The position numbers and the translations under genes were made by a program. Below the pieces are notes generated by a model. That model searched no databases, was not told the DNA's origin, and saw only the letters and a program-made list of their open reading frames with translations. Of a DNA stretch of 64,000 nucleotides, positions 1-16,820 are shown one piece after another (the stretch's first letter is position 1; every line of letters starts with the position of its first letter). The stretch comes from Trabulsiella odontotermitis (GTDB taxonomy: Bacteria; Pseudomonadota; Gammaproteobacteria; Enterobacterales; Enterobacteriaceae), in contig NZ_LIFX01000010.1 in NCBI RefSeq assembly GCF_001297775.1, positions 124,001 through 188,000 on the forward strand. Direction: 5' to 3'.

Positions 1-2434
1 GTGAGCCGGTTTCCCAGTGCGAGGTGGCAAAGGAAGAGAAGGGCACCATGGTGCCGCTGGCGTTACGCACATACCAGCGACCAATATCGTCAGGCAGCAT
101 GCGGTATTTGGCGGCAGACTGCACATAGACTTTCTTCACGCGACCGCGATCCATAAAGTCGTTCACATAGCTCGACCCCCACGCAGTTTGCAGTGTGTCG
201 TTGATATCATCAATGGACACCCCAAGCGCCTGCGCTTTGCGCTGATCGATATCGATCTGCAACTGCGGGCTGTCATCCAGACCGTTGTGCCGCACGCGCG
301 TCAGACGGTCATCTTTGGCGGCCAGTTCCAGAAGCTGGTCACGCGCGGCCATCAGCGCGTCATGCCCGGCTCCGGCATGATCCTGAAGCTCCATATCAAA
401 GCCCGCCGAACTGCCCAGCCCGCTGATCGCCGGTGGGTTGTTGGCAAAGACGCGCGCTTCGTTGATCTGCGCGAAGGCTTTTGTTGCCCGTTCGATGATG
501 GCAAACGAGGTGCCGGTTTTGCTGTCACGCTCGTCCCAGTCTTTCAGGCGGATAAACATACGTGCGACGTTCTGGCCGTTACCACCAGGGCCGGAACCGA
601 CGGTGGCGAAAATCGAGTTCACATTGTCTTTTTCATGGCTGAAGAAATAGTCCTCAACTTTTTCCACCACTTTCAGCGTCTGCTGCTGCGTCGAACCGCT
701 TGGCAACTGAATAGAGGTGAGGAACATACCGCGGTCTTCCTGTGGCAGGAAAGAGGTCGGCAGGCGCAGGAACAGCACCACCATGGCGGCCAGCAGCAGA
801 ACGTAAATCAGCATCCAGCGCAGGCTACGGTGCAGAATTTTACCGACGTACGTTTCGTAACGGCGCGCGTTGGCGTTGAAATGGCGGTTGAACCAGCCGA
901 AGAAACCGCGCTGACCGTGATGCTCGCCCTTGTGAAGCGGTTTGAGCAGCGTGGCGCAGAGCGCTGGCGTCAGGATCATCGCCACCAGCACCGACAGCAC
1001 CATCGCGGAAACAATGGTGACCGAGAACTGGCGGTAAATTGCCCCGGTAGTGCCGCCAAAGAAAGCCATCGGAATGAATACCGCCGACAGCACCATCGCA
1101 ATCCCCACCAGTGCGCCCTGGATCTGGCCCATCGATTTCCGCGTGGCATCGCGCGGCGACAGGCCTTCCTCACTCATAATACGTTCCACGTTTTCCACCA
1201 CCACGATCGCGTCGTCCACCAGCAGGCCGATGGCGAGCACCGTGGCGAACATGGTGAGGGTGTTAATGCTGTAGCCGAAGGCATAGAGAATGGCGAACGT
1301 CCCCAGTAGCACCACCGGAACGGCGATGGTCGGGATAAGCGTGGCGCGGAAGTTTTGCAGGAACAGGTACATCACCAGGAAGACCAGCAAAATCGCTTCC
1401 AGTAGGGTTTTCACCACATCGGTAATCGACGCTTTGACGAACGAAGTGGTTTCATAGGCGATTTTGTATTCCAGCCCATGGGGGAAATACTCTGACAGCT
1501 CGTTAAGCCGCGAGATAACGCGCTCCGCCGTCGCCATTTCGTTGGCGCCGGAGGCGAGCTTAACCCCCAGCCCGGACGCCGCGTTGCGGTTGTAGCGGCT
1601 CAGGTAGTCATATTTCTCCGCCCCCATCTCGACAGTAGCGACATCGCCGAGCGTCACGACAGAGCCGTCCTGATTCACCCGCAGGGTGATGTCGCGGAAC
1701 TGCTGCGGCGTCTGCAACAGCGACTGCGAGTTGATCGTCGCGTTCAGCGCCTGTTTGTCCACTGACGGCGTACCGCCTAACTGACCAACGGCGATCTGTG
1801 CATTCTGAGAAGAGATAGCGTCGGTGACGTCCTGTGTCGTCATCTGCACGCTGTTGAGTTTGGTTGGATCGAGCCAGATCCGCATGGAGTACTGCGAGCC
1901 ATAAGCGTCGATGTCGCCGACGCCGTTAACGCGGCTCAGCGGATCCTGAATGTTACTGGCGACATAGTCGGCGATATCCTGCTTATCCATACTGCCGTCC
2001 GTCGACACGAAGGCGATGGTCAGGATGTTGGTATCACCGGTTTTACGTACGGTGACCCCTTGCGTCTGCACCGCCTGCGGGAGTTTACGCATCGCCGACT
2101 GCAACTGGTTTTGTACCTGCTGTACGGCCTCATCCGGATCGGTCCCTGCGGCGAAGTTCAGCGTAACACTCGCCTGACCCGTAGAGCTGCTCTGTGACGA
2201 CATGTACATCAGGTTATCGAGACCGGTCATGTTCTGCTCGATCACCTGTGTCACGGTATTTTCCAGTGTCTGTGCGGAAGCGCCCGGGTAGTTGGCGTTG
2301 ATGCGTACGTTAGGCGGCGCAAGGTCGGGATATTGCTCCACCGGTAACGAGAAAATGGCCAGCGTGCCGGTTAAGCACAACAGAATGGCCAGAACCCAGG
2401 CAAAAATGGGGCGATCAATAAAGAAATTCGCCAT
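1..2434 (-). CDS. acrD: AcrD, RND multidrug efflux pump (partial, C-terminus outside window)
   Basis: Inner-membrane resistance-nodulation-division transporter. In E. coli AcrD works with AcrA and TolC to export aminoglycosides and other hydrophilic drugs. The reading frame is open from ATG at 2434 to position 1, about 811 of the usual 1037 residues. The start reads [16 protein letters not shown], typical of the family. The proton-relay motif [13 protein letters not shown] lies near residue 405, in the first transmembrane bundle, followed by the large periplasmic loop region. The missing 3' end is cut by the window edge and is not a truncation. A BaeR-like box lies upstream in the right orientation. 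In E. coli narQ sits between acrD and aegA; here the two genes face away from each other across 330 bases with no narQ. Confidence 0.96.
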   Translation of the reverse strand, partial: MANFFIDRPIFAWVLAILLCLTGTLAIFSLPVEQYPDLAPPNVRINANYPGASAQTLENTVTQVIEQNMTGLDNLMYMSSQSSSTGQASVTLNFAAGTDPDEAVQQVQNQLQSAMRKLPQAVQTQGVTVRKTGDTNILTIAFVSTDGSMDKQDIADYVASNIQDPLSRVNGVGDIDAYGSQYSMRIWLDPTKLNSVQMTTQDVTDAISSQNAQIAVGQLGGTPSVDKQALNATINSQSLLQTPQQFRDITLRVNQDGSVVTLGDVATVEMGAEKYDYLSRYNRNAASGLGVKLASGANEMATAERVISRLNELSEYFPHGLEYKIAYETTSFVKASITDVVKTLLEAILLVFLVMYLFLQNFRATLIPTIAVPVVLLGTFAILYAFGYSINTLTMFATVLAIGLLVDDAIVVVENVERIMSEEGLSPRDATRKSMGQIQGALVGIAMVLSAVFIPMAFFGGTTGAIYRQFSVTIVSAMVLSVLVAMILTPALCATLLKPLHKGEHHGQRGFFGWFNRHFNANARRYETYVGKILHRSLRWMLIYVLLLAAMVVLFLRLPTSFLPQEDRGMFLTSIQLPSGSTQQQTLKVVEKVEDYFFSHEKDNVNSIFATVGSGPGGNGQNVARMFIRLKDWDERDSKTGTSFAIIERATKAFAQINEARVFANNPPAISGLGSSAGFDMELQDHAGAGHDALMAARDQLLELAAKDDRLTRVRHNGLDDSPQLQIDIDQRKAQALGVSIDDINDTLQTAWGSSYVNDFMDRGRVKKVYVQSAAKYRMLPDDIGRWYVRNASGTMVPFSSFATSHWETGS

Positions 2435-4738
<2,304 letters not shown>

Positions 4739-4795
4739 CGACAAAGGGGTTCCACGGCGTAGTATGGTGATACCTGTTACTGCTGTGGAACCGTT

Positions 4796-5371
4796 ATGTC
4801 GCTCACCATTAACGTCATCAAAGATAAAATCCTTTCTGAAAACTATTTCATCCTGCGCAATATCACCTATGAATTAACCCCGGCTTATGGCGAGACCGTA
4901 CGTCATAAGCGCGAAGTGTACGATCGCGGCAACGGCGCCACTATCCTGCTCTATAACCGTGAAAAGCAAACCGTGGTGCTGGTGCGCCAGTTTCGTGTCG
5001 CCACCTGGGTAAACGGCAACGAAGACGGCATGTTGATTGAGACCTGCGCGGGCCTGCTGGACGATGACGAGCCGGAAGTCTGCATTCGCAAAGAGGCCAT
5101 CGAAGAGACCGGTTTTGCCGTCGGCGAGGTACAGAAACTGTTTGAGCTGTATATGTCGCCCGGCGGCGTGACGGAACTCATCCATTTTTACATTGCGGAA
5201 TATCACGATGGTCAGCGGGCGAATGCCGGTGGCGGTGTTGAAGACGAAGCCATCGAGGTGCTGGAAATCCCGTTTGCTCAGGCATTGCAGATGGTGAAGC
5301 ACGGTGAAATCCGTGATGGCAAGGCCGTGATCTTGCTGCAATATTTGCAAAATTCATCATTAATGTCTTGA
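4796..5371 (+). CDS. nudK: NudK, GDP-mannose pyrophosphatase
   Basis: 191 residues, the same length as E. coli NudK. This Nudix hydrolase cleaves GDP-mannose to GMP and mannose-1-phosphate. The Nudix box runs from about residue 86 ([21 protein letters not shown]) and has the REAIEET-like metal-binding core, written here as RKEAIEET. The start ATG follows the aegA stop at a distance that allows co-transcription, though an independent promoter is possible. The neighbours aegA and ypfG are the same as in E. coli. Confidence 0.93.
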   Translation: MSLTINVIKDKILSENYFILRNITYELTPAYGETVRHKREVYDRGNGATILLYNREKQTVVLVRQFRVATWVNGNEDGMLIETCAGLLDDDEPEVCIRKEAIEETGFAVGEVQKLFELYMSPGGVTELIHFYIAEYHDGQRANAGGGVEDEAIEVLEIPFAQALQMVKHGEIRDGKAVILLQYLQNSSLMS

Positions 5372-5500
5372 TTTTGTTATAGAAAATAGCCCTGTTTTTA
5401 TATGGATCTATCCGATAAATCTGATTGAGTGCCACCGCTTCGCCAGTGAAGATACCGTCTCAGTATGTTGATGCTTTTTTCTCCTGGGGTCGTGCCGTTC

Positions 5501-6544
5501 ATGCGCCATCGCGTTTTCCTCTTTTTGCTTTTCGGTTTGCTGCCGACGTCATTGACGTGGGCGGCGCCAGCGCAGCAGGTCTTTACCGACTGGCTGGTGA
5601 CCTGTAATAACCAGAATTTCTGCGTGGCGCGCAATATCGGATTACACCACGGGCTGGTCATGACCCTGAGCCGCAGCGCGGGAGCGCGCACCGACGCGGC
5701 GCTGCGTATCGAACTGGGCGGGCTCGATGAACCGCCCGCCAGTGTTTCTGCCATCGCTTCCCGGCTCATGCTGGACGGTAAACCGCTCAAACCGGGCGGC
5801 GAACACTGGCAAATGTCGCCCTGGCAACTCACCACTGGCGATAGCGCCACCATCAACGCCTTTCTTCAGCAGGTGCAGGACGGGCAGGCGATCACCTTAG
5901 ACAAAGGCTTACAGGCCATTTCCCTGCAAGGGCTGAAGGCCGCGCTGTTGTTCATCGACAGTCAACAAAAGCGCGTGGGCAGCGAAACCGCCTGGATCCG
6001 CAAAGGTGATGATCCACCGCTCAGCGTCCCTCCTGCGCCCGCGCTGAAAAGCGTGGCGATAGTCAACCCCACGCCGACGCCGCTCACTCGCGAAGAGAGT
6101 AACGATCTGATGGATTACGGTAGCTGGCGGATGAACAACAGCCAGTGTTCGCTTGATCCGATGCGGCGCGAAGTGTGGGTGACGGCGCTGACCGATGACA
6201 AAGCGCTGATGATGCTAAGCTGCGAATCCGGCGCTTATAACACCATCTACCGCGCGTGGTTCGTCTCCCGCCAGAAACCCTTTGCGGCACAACCGGTCCG
6301 GCTGCGACTGCCGTTCCAGCCTGCCAGTGAGACGCGCGACGTTGAACTGGTCAACGCCTCGTTTGATATCAAAAGCCGTGAGCTGGTGACGCTGGATAAA
6401 GCACGCGGGCTGGGCGACTGCGGCGTGACGACACGCTGGCGCTATGATGGTCAGCGTTTCCGTCTGGTCCGCTATGCCGAACAGCCCGAGTGTGATGAGT
6501 GGCAGGGGCCAGATGCCTGGCCCACGTTGTGGATCACCCGTTAA
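5501..6544 (+). CDS. ypfG: YpfG, exported DUF1176 protein
   Basis: Protein of unknown function with a cleavable signal peptide ([21 protein letters not shown], cut near AAPA), so a periplasmic location is inferred. The frame is open from an ATG at 5465. The ATG at 5501 gives 347 residues, equal to E. coli YpfG, and places the signal peptide at the N-terminus, so it is preferred. A YpfG-family core covers most of the protein. The stop codon overlaps the 3' end of the convergent tktB by 11 bases, so the two transcripts must share terminal sequence. Confidence 0.85.
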   Translation: MRHRVFLFLLFGLLPTSLTWAAPAQQVFTDWLVTCNNQNFCVARNIGLHHGLVMTLSRSAGARTDAALRIELGGLDEPPASVSAIASRLMLDGKPLKPGGEHWQMSPWQLTTGDSATINAFLQQVQDGQAITLDKGLQAISLQGLKAALLFIDSQQKRVGSETAWIRKGDDPPLSVPPAPALKSVAIVNPTPTPLTREESNDLMDYGSWRMNNSQCSLDPMRREVWVTALTDDKALMMLSCESGAYNTIYRAWFVSRQKPFAAQPVRLRLPFQPASETRDVELVNASFDIKSRELVTLDKARGLGDCGVTTRWRYDGQRFRLVRYAEQPECDEWQGPDAWPTLWITR

Positions 6545-8528
6545 GCACTTTTTTCGCTTTCGCGACCACGTTGTCCACGGTAAAGCCGAAGAAGGGGAAG
6601 AGCTTATCGGCAGGTGCCGATTCGCCATAACCCGTCATCCCGACAATCGCGCCTTTCAGGCCGACATATTTGTACCAGTAATCGACAATACCCGCCTCAA
6701 CCGCGACACGTGCGCTGACGTTTGACGGCAATACCGACTCACGGTACGCCTCGTCCTGCGCATCAAACACATTGGTTGAGGGGAGCGATACCACGCGCAC
6801 GTTCACCCCTTCCGCACGCAATTTTTCGGCCGCCAGCACGGTGATCTCCACTTCCGAACCGGTGGCAATCAGAATGATGTCCGGCTTGCCACCTGCGTCT
6901 TTCAGCACATAACCGCCTCGCGTAATCTCCTTCACCTGTTGCGGCGTGCGCTCCATCTGGGTGAGGTTTTGCCGCGACAGGATCAGCGCCGTAGGGCCGT
7001 CGTGCCGCTCCACTGCCGCTTTCCACGCCACTGCCGTTTCAACCTGATCGCAGGGGCGCCAGGTACTGAAATTCGGTGTCAGGCGCAGGCTGGCGAGCTG
7101 TTCTACCGCCTGGTGCGTCGGACCATCTTCGCCGAGCCCGATGGAATCATGGGTATACACCATAATCTGCCGCGCTTTCATCAGCGCTGCCATTCGGGCG
7201 GCGTTACGGGCGTATTCCACGAACATCAGGAACGTCGCGGTATAAGGGACAAAACCGCCGTGATGGGCGATACCGTTGGCGATGGCCGTCATCCCGAACT
7301 CGCGCACGCCATAGTGGATGTAGTTGCCCGCCGGATCGTCCTTCAGCGAGACGGAATTTTTCCAGATGGTCAGGTTGCTGGGCGCCAGATCCGCCGAGCC
7401 GCCAAGCAGTTCCGGCAACAGCGGGCCGTAGGTATTGAGGGCGTTTTGCGACGCTTTGCGGCTGGCGATTTTCGCCGGTTCCGACTGCATTTTCTCAATG
7501 TACGCCTGCACCGTCTGCGACCAGTTTTCCGGCAGACCGCCGCTCATGCGACGCGTAAATTCCGCAGCCAGTTCCGGGTGCGCTTTTTCGTAGGCCGCCA
7601 GTTTCTCTTTCCACGCCTGTTGGGCTTTTTCGCCTTTTTCCTGCGCGTTCCAGCCCTGATAAATCTCTTTTGGAATTTCAAACGCCGGGTGTTTCCAGCC
7701 CAGTTTCTGCCGTGCCAGTGCGACCTCTTCTTCACCGAGCGCCGCGCCGTGCGCCTCTTCCTTACCGGCTTTATTCGGCGCGCCAAAGCCGATGACGGTG
7801 CGGCAGATAATCAGCGAAGGCTTATCTTTCACGCTCTGCGCTTCCAGAATCGCTTTTTTCACCGCCTCCGGATCATGGCCGTCAACATCGTTGACTACAT
7901 GCCAGTGATAAGCCTCAAAACGTTTTGCCGTGTCGTCGGTAAACCAGCCTTTGGTTTCGCCATCAATCGAAATACCGTTGCTGTCGTAAAAGCCGATGAG
8001 CTTACCCAACCCCAGCGTACCGGCGAGGGAACTGACTTCATGGGAAATGCCTTCCATCAGGCAACCATCGCCCATAAAGACCCAGGTGTAGTGATCGACA
8101 ATGTCATGACCCGGACGGTTGAACTGCGCCGCCAGCGTACGTTCGGCGATAGCCAGCCCGACAGCGTTCGCCAGCCCCTGTCCGAGCGGACCGGTGGTGG
8201 TTTCGACGCCCGGGGTATAACCCAGTTCCGGGTGACCCGGCGTTTTTGAATGCAACTGGCGGAAGTTTTTCAGTTCTTCCATCGGCAGGTCATAGCCGGC
8301 CAGATGCAGCAGACTGTACAGCAGCATCGAGGCGTGGCCGTTGGAAAGAATAAAGCGGTCACGGTCGTACCAGTGGGGATCGGTGGGATTGTGTTTGAGA
8401 AAGTCGTTCCACAGGACTTCGGCGATATCTGCCATGCCCATCGGTGCGCCCGGGTGGCCGGAATTGGCTTTCTGGACGGCATCCATACTTAAGGCGCGAA
8501 TCGCGTTTGCAAGCTCTCTTCGGGACAT
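6534..8528 (-). CDS. tktB: TktB, transketolase 2
   Basis: 664 residues (E. coli TktB 667). A thiamine-diphosphate enzyme of the non-oxidative pentose phosphate pathway that moves two-carbon units between ketose donors and aldose acceptors. The thiamine-binding motif begins at GDGCLMEG (near 155) and ends at DSNGISIDG; the pyrimidine domain and the C-terminal transketolase domain follow. The start has a good ribosome site, GGAG, before ATG. In E. coli talA lies directly upstream in the same operon. Here maeB occupies that side and talA is missing, so tktB has its own promoter in the 247-base gap. TktB is favoured over TktA because of the ypfG/maeB context. Confidence 0.94.
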   Translation of the reverse strand: MSRRELANAIRALSMDAVQKANSGHPGAPMGMADIAEVLWNDFLKHNPTDPHWYDRDRFILSNGHASMLLYSLLHLAGYDLPMEELKNFRQLHSKTPGHPELGYTPGVETTTGPLGQGLANAVGLAIAERTLAAQFNRPGHDIVDHYTWVFMGDGCLMEGISHEVSSLAGTLGLGKLIGFYDSNGISIDGETKGWFTDDTAKRFEAYHWHVVNDVDGHDPEAVKKAILEAQSVKDKPSLIICRTVIGFGAPNKAGKEEAHGAALGEEEVALARQKLGWKHPAFEIPKEIYQGWNAQEKGEKAQQAWKEKLAAYEKAHPELAAEFTRRMSGGLPENWSQTVQAYIEKMQSEPAKIASRKASQNALNTYGPLLPELLGGSADLAPSNLTIWKNSVSLKDDPAGNYIHYGVREFGMTAIANGIAHHGGFVPYTATFLMFVEYARNAARMAALMKARQIMVYTHDSIGLGEDGPTHQAVEQLASLRLTPNFSTWRPCDQVETAVAWKAAVERHDGPTALILSRQNLTQMERTPQQVKEITRGGYVLKDAGGKPDIILIATGSEVEITVLAAEKLRAEGVNVRVVSLPSTNVFDAQDEAYRESVLPSNVSARVAVEAGIVDYWYKYVGLKGAIVGMTGYGESAPADKLFPFFGFTVDNVVAKAKKVLNG

Positions 8529-8775
8529 AATTCACTCCGTCGCGTTGGTTTAAATTAGCGGTAAACCAGACAAAAAGCATAGCAGACGGGGCTGGCAATG
8601 CGGCGAAGACCCGGTAACATAGATAATCAAAATTAATAACAAGCAAACGTTTCTTTCAACAAGTATGGCGGCCATCAAAGTTTACGAATCCGGCAGGAGA
8701 GATACTCGGACGTCAGTCGAGGAGACGTAACAGCGCATTTCCAACCAAGAAAACGATACGTGAAAGGAAAATCTA

Positions 8776-11055
8776 ATGGATGACCAGTTGAAACAAAGTG
8801 CCCTTGATTTCCACGAGTTTCCGGTTCCGGGGAAAATTCAGGTCTCGCCGACCAAACCCCTCGCCACGCAGCGCGATCTGGCGCTGGCCTATTCGCCGGG
8901 TGTGGCAGCACCGTGTCTGGAAATCGAAAAAGATCCGCTGAAAGCTTACAAATATACAGCGCGCGGCAATCTGGTTGCGGTCGTGTCCAACGGCACGGCA
9001 GTCCTGGGTCTCGGTAACATCGGCGCGCTCGCGGGTAAGCCGGTCATGGAAGGAAAGGGTGTCCTGTTCAAGAAATTTGCCGGTATCGACGTCTTCGATA
9101 TCGAAGTTGATGAACTGGATCCTGACAAGTTTATTAACGTTGTTGCTGCCCTCGAGCCAACCTTCGGCGGGATTAACCTCGAAGACATCAAAGCGCCAGA
9201 ATGTTTTTACATTGAACAGAAGTTGCGCGAGCGCATGAATATTCCGGTGTTCCATGACGATCAGCATGGGACCGCGATCATCAGCACCGCCGCCATTCTT
9301 AACGGCCTGCGGGTGATTGAGAAAAAACTCTCCGACGTCCGTATGGTGGTGTCCGGCGCAGGTGCGGCGGCCATCGCCTGTATGAACCTGCTGGTGGCGC
9401 TGGGCATGCAGAAACACAACATTGTGGTCTGCGACTCCAAAGGCGTGATTTACAAGAACCGCGAACCGAATATGGCCGAAACCAAAGCGGCTTATGCGGT
9501 GGAAGATAACGGTAAACGTACCCTCGACGACGTTATCGAAAATGCGGACATCTTCCTCGGCTGCTCCGGCCCGCGCGTACTGACACCGGAAATGGTCAAG
9601 AAAATGGCCCGTGCGCCGCTGATTCTGGCGCTGGCAAACCCGGAGCCGGAAATCCTGCCGCATCTGGCGAAAGAAGTCCGTCCTGACGCTATTATCTGCA
9701 CCGGCCGTTCTGACTACCCGAACCAGGTCAACAACGTGCTGTGCTTCCCGTTCATCTTCCGTGGCGCGCTGGACGTTGGCGCAACGGCGATCAACGAAGA
9801 GATGAAGCTGGCGGCGGTTCATGCTATCGCCGATCTGGCTCATGCCGAGCAGAGCGAAGTGGTGGCCTCAGCGTATGCAGACCAGGATCTGAGCTTCGGC
9901 CCGGAATACCTGATCCCGAAACCGTTCGACCCGCGTTTGATTGTCAAAATTGCACCGGCAGTGGCGAAAGCGGCGATGGATTCCGGCGTGGCAACGCGTC
10001 CGATTGCGGACTTCGACGTTTACATCGATAAGCTCAGTGAATTCGTCTACAAAACCAACCTGTTCATGAAACCGATTTTCTCGCTGGCGCGCAAAGATCC
10101 GAAGCGTGTGGTGCTGGCAGAAGGGGAAGACAGCCGCGTGCTGCATGCCACGCAGGAGCTGATTACCCTCGGCCTGGCGAAACCGATCCTTATCGGTCGC
10201 CCGAGCGTGATCGAAATGCGTATTCAGAAACTCGGTCTGCAGATCAAACCGGGCGTTGATTTTGAAATCGTCAACAATGAGTCCGACCCGCGTTTCAAAG
10301 AGTACTGGAGCGAGTATTACCAGCTGACGAAACGCCGCGGTGTCTCTCAGGAGCAGGCGCAGCGGGCGGTGATCAGCAACACCACGGTAATTGGCGCGCT
10401 GATGGTATTGCGTGGCGAAGCCGATTCGCTGATCTGCGGCACCATCGGGGACTATCACGAGCACTTCAGCGTGATCCAACAGCTGTTTGGCTATCGTGAC
10501 GGAATTCATACCGCGGGTGCGATGAACGCACTGCTGCTGCCGAGCGGCAACACCTTCATTGCTGATACCTACGTCAACGACGATCCGACGCCGGAACAGC
10601 TGGCGGAAATCGCGCTGATGGCGGCGGAAACCGTGCGTCGCTTTGGTATTGAACCGCGCGTGGCGTTGCTGTCGCACTCAAACTTCGGTACCTCAGATTG
10701 CCCGGCGGCGCTGAAAATGCGTAAAACGCTGGCGCTGGTGCGTGAGCGTGCGCCGGATCTGATGATCGACGGTGAAATGCATGGTGACGCGGCGCTGGTC
10801 GAAAGCATCCGCAACGAACGCATGCCGGACAGCACCCTGAAAGGCTCTGCCAACATTCTGGTGATGCCAAACATGGAAGCGGCGCGTATCAGCTATAACC
10901 TGTTACGCGTCTCCAGTTCAGAAGGGGTGACCATCGGGCCGGTACTGATGGGTGTGGCGAAACCGGTGCATGTGCTGACGCCGATTGCCTCGGTTCGCCG
11001 TATCGTGAATATGGTGGCACTGGCGGTGGTTGAAGCGCAGACCCAGCCGCTGTAA
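8776..11055 (+). CDS. maeB: MaeB, NADP-dependent malic enzyme with phosphotransacetylase-like domain
   Basis: 759 residues, as in E. coli. It decarboxylates malate to pyruvate with NADP+. Residues 1-430 are the malic enzyme part, with the N-terminal catalytic domain and an NAD(P)-binding [16 protein letters not shown] near 190. Residues 430-759 resemble phosphate acetyltransferase; in MaeB this domain is regulatory (acetyl-CoA inhibition). The ribosome site AGGAAAATC precedes the ATG. In E. coli the ethanolamine operon starts just downstream; here the next gene is convergent hemF, ten bases away. A hairpin with a T-run inside hemF probably ends this transcript. Confidence 0.95.
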   Translation: MDDQLKQSALDFHEFPVPGKIQVSPTKPLATQRDLALAYSPGVAAPCLEIEKDPLKAYKYTARGNLVAVVSNGTAVLGLGNIGALAGKPVMEGKGVLFKKFAGIDVFDIEVDELDPDKFINVVAALEPTFGGINLEDIKAPECFYIEQKLRERMNIPVFHDDQHGTAIISTAAILNGLRVIEKKLSDVRMVVSGAGAAAIACMNLLVALGMQKHNIVVCDSKGVIYKNREPNMAETKAAYAVEDNGKRTLDDVIENADIFLGCSGPRVLTPEMVKKMARAPLILALANPEPEILPHLAKEVRPDAIICTGRSDYPNQVNNVLCFPFIFRGALDVGATAINEEMKLAAVHAIADLAHAEQSEVVASAYADQDLSFGPEYLIPKPFDPRLIVKIAPAVAKAAMDSGVATRPIADFDVYIDKLSEFVYKTNLFMKPIFSLARKDPKRVVLAEGEDSRVLHATQELITLGLAKPILIGRPSVIEMRIQKLGLQIKPGVDFEIVNNESDPRFKEYWSEYYQLTKRRGVSQEQAQRAVISNTTVIGALMVLRGEADSLICGTIGDYHEHFSVIQQLFGYRDGIHTAGAMNALLLPSGNTFIADTYVNDDPTPEQLAEIALMAAETVRRFGIEPRVALLSHSNFGTSDCPAALKMRKTLALVRERAPDLMIDGEMHGDAALVESIRNERMPDSTLKGSANILVMPNMEAARISYNLLRVSSSEGVTIGPVLMGVAKPVHVLTPIASVRRIVNMVALAVVEAQTQPL

Positions 11056-11064
11056 TTCGCGGCG

Positions 11065-12836
<1,772 letters not shown>

Positions 12837-13050
12837 GCTGCCTGAGTTGTGAAAATTACAGTCCTGATGTTATATCGTATCGCGTATTCCGTTACGACTG
12901 TTCATAATGAGAATTGTTTTACTTTTCATTTCAATACGTGACAAACGGCCTATTATGCCATTTTTTTGCGCGGCTGGCGCTGGATATTGGCTGTTTCGGC
13001 TGTTCGCGCCATAATCACAGTTTTTAGACCATAAAAGGGCAGGTAAAACC

Positions 13051-13476
13051 ATGGAGATACGGGTTTTTCGCCAGGAAGATTTCGAAGAGGTCATCACCCT
13101 GTGGGAGCGCTGCGATCTCCTGCGTCCGTGGAACGATCCTGAAATGGATATCGAACGTAAAGTGAATCACGACGTCAGCCTGTTTCTGGTCGCCGAAGTG
13201 AACGGCGAAGTGGTGGGCAGCATTATGGGCGGTTATGACGGCCATCGTGGTTCGGCCTATTATCTCGGCGTGCACCCGGAATATCGTGGACGTGGTATCG
13301 CCAACGCACTGCTGAATCGCCTTGAGAAAAAACTCATTGCCCGCGGTTGCCCGAAAATTCAGATCATGGTTCGTGACGATAACGACATGGTGCTGGGAAT
13401 GTATGAGCGTCTCGGGTATGAGCACGGCGACGTGGAGGTTCTGGGCAAGCGCCTGATTGAAGATGAAGAGTATTGA
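13051..13476 (+). CDS. ypeA: YpeA, GNAT-family acetyltransferase
   Basis: 141 residues, matching E. coli YpeA. A single GNAT fold with the acetyl-CoA-binding signature [15 protein letters not shown] near residue 80. The substrate is not known. Start [11 protein letters not shown]. The yfeZ start codon lies inside its last codons (about 14 bases of overlap), so the two are one operon. It diverges from amiA across a 214-base promoter gap. Confidence 0.92.
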   Translation: MEIRVFRQEDFEEVITLWERCDLLRPWNDPEMDIERKVNHDVSLFLVAEVNGEVVGSIMGGYDGHRGSAYYLGVHPEYRGRGIANALLNRLEKKLIARGCPKIQIMVRDDNDMVLGMYERLGYEHGDVEVLGKRLIEDEEY

Positions 13477-13915
13477 TTTTCTGCCCTCTGATTACGACAG
13501 CCACGGTCGTCTGCGGCTGCCGGTGTTGTTCTGGGGCATTCTGCTTCTCCAGGCGCGCACCTGGGTGCTGTTCGTGATGGCCGGGGCATCGCGCCAGCAG
13601 GGGGATACGTTGCTGAACCTGTTCTACCCTGACCATGACAATTTCTGGCTGGGGCTTCTGCCCGGCATTCCTGCGGTGCTCGCTTTTCTGCTCAGCGGTC
13701 GCCGTCATCAGTTTCCCCGGTTATGGCGGGGGCTCCACGGGCTGTTGATCATCGCCCAACTGGCGCTGCTGCTCTGGCAACCGTTGCTGTGGTGGCAGGG
13801 CGACGCGCTGTCCGGCGTTGGTCTGACACTGGTGATCCTCGATGGTTTTTCGCTGTGGTGGCTGCTTTCCAGCCGCCGTTTACGCGCCTGTATTGCTGCT
13901 AACGGCACTTTTTAA
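13463..13915 (+). CDS. yfeZ: YfeZ, DUF2919 inner-membrane protein
   Basis: 150 residues from the ATG at 13463; an in-frame TTG six bases earlier is less likely. Four hydrophobic segments, around residues 18-38, 60-76, 88-108 and 120-135, are visible, so it is an integral membrane protein. Function unknown. Its start overlaps the ypeA 3' end, which implies coupled translation. Gene order ypeA-yfeZ-yfeY-yfeX is the same as in E. coli. Confidence 0.85.
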   Translation: MKSIDFLPSDYDSHGRLRLPVLFWGILLLQARTWVLFVMAGASRQQGDTLLNLFYPDHDNFWLGLLPGIPAVLAFLLSGRRHQFPRLWRGLHGLLIIAQLALLLWQPLLWWQGDALSGVGLTLVILDGFSLWWLLSSRRLRACIAANGTF

Positions 13916-13963
13916 CGTTTAGGGACTCCAACAGACGTTGAACTGACAAGAAAGGATTTGTGA

Positions 13964-14539
13964 ATGAAATCATTACGTTTACTGCTCTGTGTATTTCCCC
14001 TGGCGCTGACCGGGTGCTCCACGCTCGGTTCCGTGAACTGGTCGGCGGCTTATCCATGGAACTGGTTCGGTTCTTCCATGGCGGTGACGGGCGAGGGCGT
14101 CGGTGAACTGACGGCGGTGACACCGCTGGACGAAAAGGCCGTCAGCGAGGCGCTGGGTGGCGATTACCGTGTGCGCAGCGGAATGAAAACCGCCAACGGC
14201 GGCATCGTGCGTTATTTCGAAGCGCTGAAAGATGACAAGGTGGCGCTGGTGATCAATGGCGACTCCGGCACTGTCAGCCGCATTGACGTCCTGGACCGCG
14301 ACATCGCGTCGGCAGAAGGCGTTAAGGTCGGGACACCATTTAGCGATGTGTTCGATAAAGCCTACGGCAACTGCCAGAAAGCGACCGGCGACGACAGTAC
14401 GAGCGTTGAGTGTAAAGCCAAAAGCAGCCCGCATATCAGCTATCTCTTTAGCGGTAACTGGAGCGGCCCGGAGAATTTGATGCCGTCTGATGACACGCTG
14501 AAAAACTGGCAGGTCAGCAAAATAATCTGGCGTCGTTAA
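13964..14539 (+). CDS. yfeY: YfeY, RpoE-regulated-type lipoprotein (DUF1131)
   Basis: 191 residues. The N-terminus MKSLRLLLCVFPLALTGC has a type II signal peptide with lipobox LTGC, so Cys18 is predicted to be lipidated. The residue after it is Ser, which favours sorting to the outer membrane. E. coli YfeY is reported as a sigma-E regulated protein; no promoter was verified here. The function is unknown. It follows yfeZ after 48 bases with a good AAAGGA ribosome site. Confidence 0.88.
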   Translation: MKSLRLLLCVFPLALTGCSTLGSVNWSAAYPWNWFGSSMAVTGEGVGELTAVTPLDEKAVSEALGGDYRVRSGMKTANGGIVRYFEALKDDKVALVINGDSGTVSRIDVLDRDIASAEGVKVGTPFSDVFDKAYGNCQKATGDDSTSVECKAKSSPHISYLFSGNWSGPENLMPSDDTLKNWQVSKIIWRR

Positions 14540-14584
14540 ATTGATCTGAACGATCCGCCTGGGCGGCAAAAACAGGTACAATAG

Positions 14585-15532
<948 letters not shown>

Positions 15533-15539
15533 ATACTAA

Positions 15540-15566
15540 GGGGTTGCCGGTCTGGCAGCCCCTTTT
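15540..15566. terminator. Terminator between yfeX and nudI
   Basis: GGGGTTGCC, short loop, GGCAGCCCC followed by TTTT; the stem contains one G-T wobble. It lies three to eight bases after the yfeX stop and just before the nudI stop, so it may serve both directions. Confidence 0.65.
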
Positions 15567-15570
15567 ACTG

Positions 15571-15996
15571 TCACAGCCATCCCTTATCCTGAAACGTCTG
15601 CCGCGTGGCGACGTTAAGATCGTAGTGACCCAGCGCTTCCGGTTTCACCCACGCGATCGCCTGAAACTCTTCATTAAACGTCACTTCGCGGTTGCTGCTG
15701 ACGCAGTCAAACATCAGATACACCATGTAAATCTCTTCCTTACTGCCGTCGGCGTAAGTTTTGATTCGTACATCATCGCGGAAAGTCCACGGGGTGATGT
15801 GGGTAATCTCCAGCGCGTCGCCCAGCTCTTCGCGGATCTCACGTCGCAGCGCCTCTTCTATCGTCTCGCCCGGCTCCGTCCCTCCACCGGACAGCGCCCA
15901 CTGACCGGGAAACACACCGCGATCGGCCGCCATCTGGCACAGCAAATACTCACCGTTATTTTCGATAATCGGACAGACAATAATTCGTTGGCGCAT
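15571..15996 (-). CDS. nudI: NudI, nucleoside triphosphatase (Nudix)
   Basis: 141 residues from ATG 15996 ([20 protein letters not shown]), equal to E. coli NudI; the frame opens six codons earlier. Nudix hydrolase acting on pyrimidine (deoxy)nucleoside triphosphates. The Nudix box [23 protein letters not shown] at about 38-60 carries the REIREEL metal site. In E. coli nudI is near the arn operon, so its position between yfeX and a hydrolase gene reflects a rearrangement or separate acquisition. Confidence 0.9.
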   Translation of the reverse strand: MRQRIIVCPIIENNGEYLLCQMAADRGVFPGQWALSGGGTEPGETIEEALRREIREELGDALEITHITPWTFRDDVRIKTYADGSKEEIYMVYLMFDCVSSNREVTFNEEFQAIAWVKPEALGHYDLNVATRQTFQDKGWL

Positions 15997-16059
15997 ACTT
16001 TCCTCGTATGTCATCTTGTTGAGTTAATTCTTGTTATACCACCGGGCAGGACATAAATA

Positions 16060-16809
16060 ATGGATTCTTTCTTTTCTCCGACCGCAAATTGTCGTGTTCG
16101 CTGGCAGGATCTCCCCGGCAGCGGCGTTCCGTTGGTTTTTGTGCATGGCCTGGGATGCGCCTCGTCATGTGAGTATCCCCGCGTGGTGGTGGACAGGGCG
16201 TTTGGCGGCAGAAGGGCAATCCTGCTGGACTTACCGGGTTGCGGATACAGTGAAAAACCGCAGGACTACCGCTATTCCATTGCTGAACAGGCCTACGTGG
16301 TGGCTGAACTGGTGGCGCATCTGGGACTGGAAAGCTGTTTTTTGTATGGTCACAGCATGGGCGGGAGCATCAGCATTGAAGCGGCGGCGTTGCTGGGTGA
16401 TAAAGTGGCTGGTCTGATCGTCTCAGAACCGAATTTTCACCCTGGCGGTGGTTTCTTTAGCCGTCAGATCTGCAGCTACAGCGAAGCGGAGTTTATCGAG
16501 GTCATTTGCCAGCAACTTGTCGCGCAGGATGACAGTCCCTGGGCCGGAAGTCTGGCGGTTGATGCCCCCTGGGCCGTATGGCGCGGTGCGGCGAGCCTGG
16601 TGGCCGGTAACGACTGGTTCACCCGGTTTGTCGATTTACCAAAACCCAAACAGCTAATTTTCGGCGAACACTCCCTGCCGGATGACGATTTCTCACGCCT
16701 CGACGCTCTCGGCATCTCCACAGTGGTATTGCCGGAATGCGGGCATTCGATGTCATGGGAAAACCCGGCAGCGCTTGCCGCGGCGCTGACAGAATTTTGT
16801 GAACAATGA
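16060..16809 (+). CDS. Alpha/beta hydrolase, substrate unknown
   Basis: 249 residues with the alpha/beta hydrolase fold. The oxyanion-hole motif VFVHGLG is at 27-33, the nucleophile elbow GHSMGG places Ser99, and a C-terminal PECGHSM gives the likely catalytic His229. There is no signal peptide, so it is cytoplasmic. The short Cys-rich N-terminal part (CASSCEY) is unusual. It is divergent from nudI and convergent with the toxin-antitoxin pair, so the context does not give a function. Esterase, lyase or haloperoxidase-type activity are all possible. Confidence 0.8.
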   Translation: MDSFFSPTANCRVRWQDLPGSGVPLVFVHGLGCASSCEYPRVVVDRAFGGRRAILLDLPGCGYSEKPQDYRYSIAEQAYVVAELVAHLGLESCFLYGHSMGGSISIEAAALLGDKVAGLIVSEPNFHPGGGFFSRQICSYSEAEFIEVICQQLVAQDDSPWAGSLAVDAPWAVWRGAASLVAGNDWFTRFVDLPKPKQLIFGEHSLPDDDFSRLDALGISTVVLPECGHSMSWENPAALAAALTEFCEQ

Positions 16810-16820
16810 TTCGACGGTGA

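Noticed and set aside
1-2434. acrD taken as a pseudogene because it lacks a stop
   Set aside because: The frame is open to the window edge and all motifs up to there are intact.
6939-8249. 436-codon open frame antisense to tktB
   Set aside because: Antisense shadow of a highly biased gene; tktB carries all transketolase motifs.
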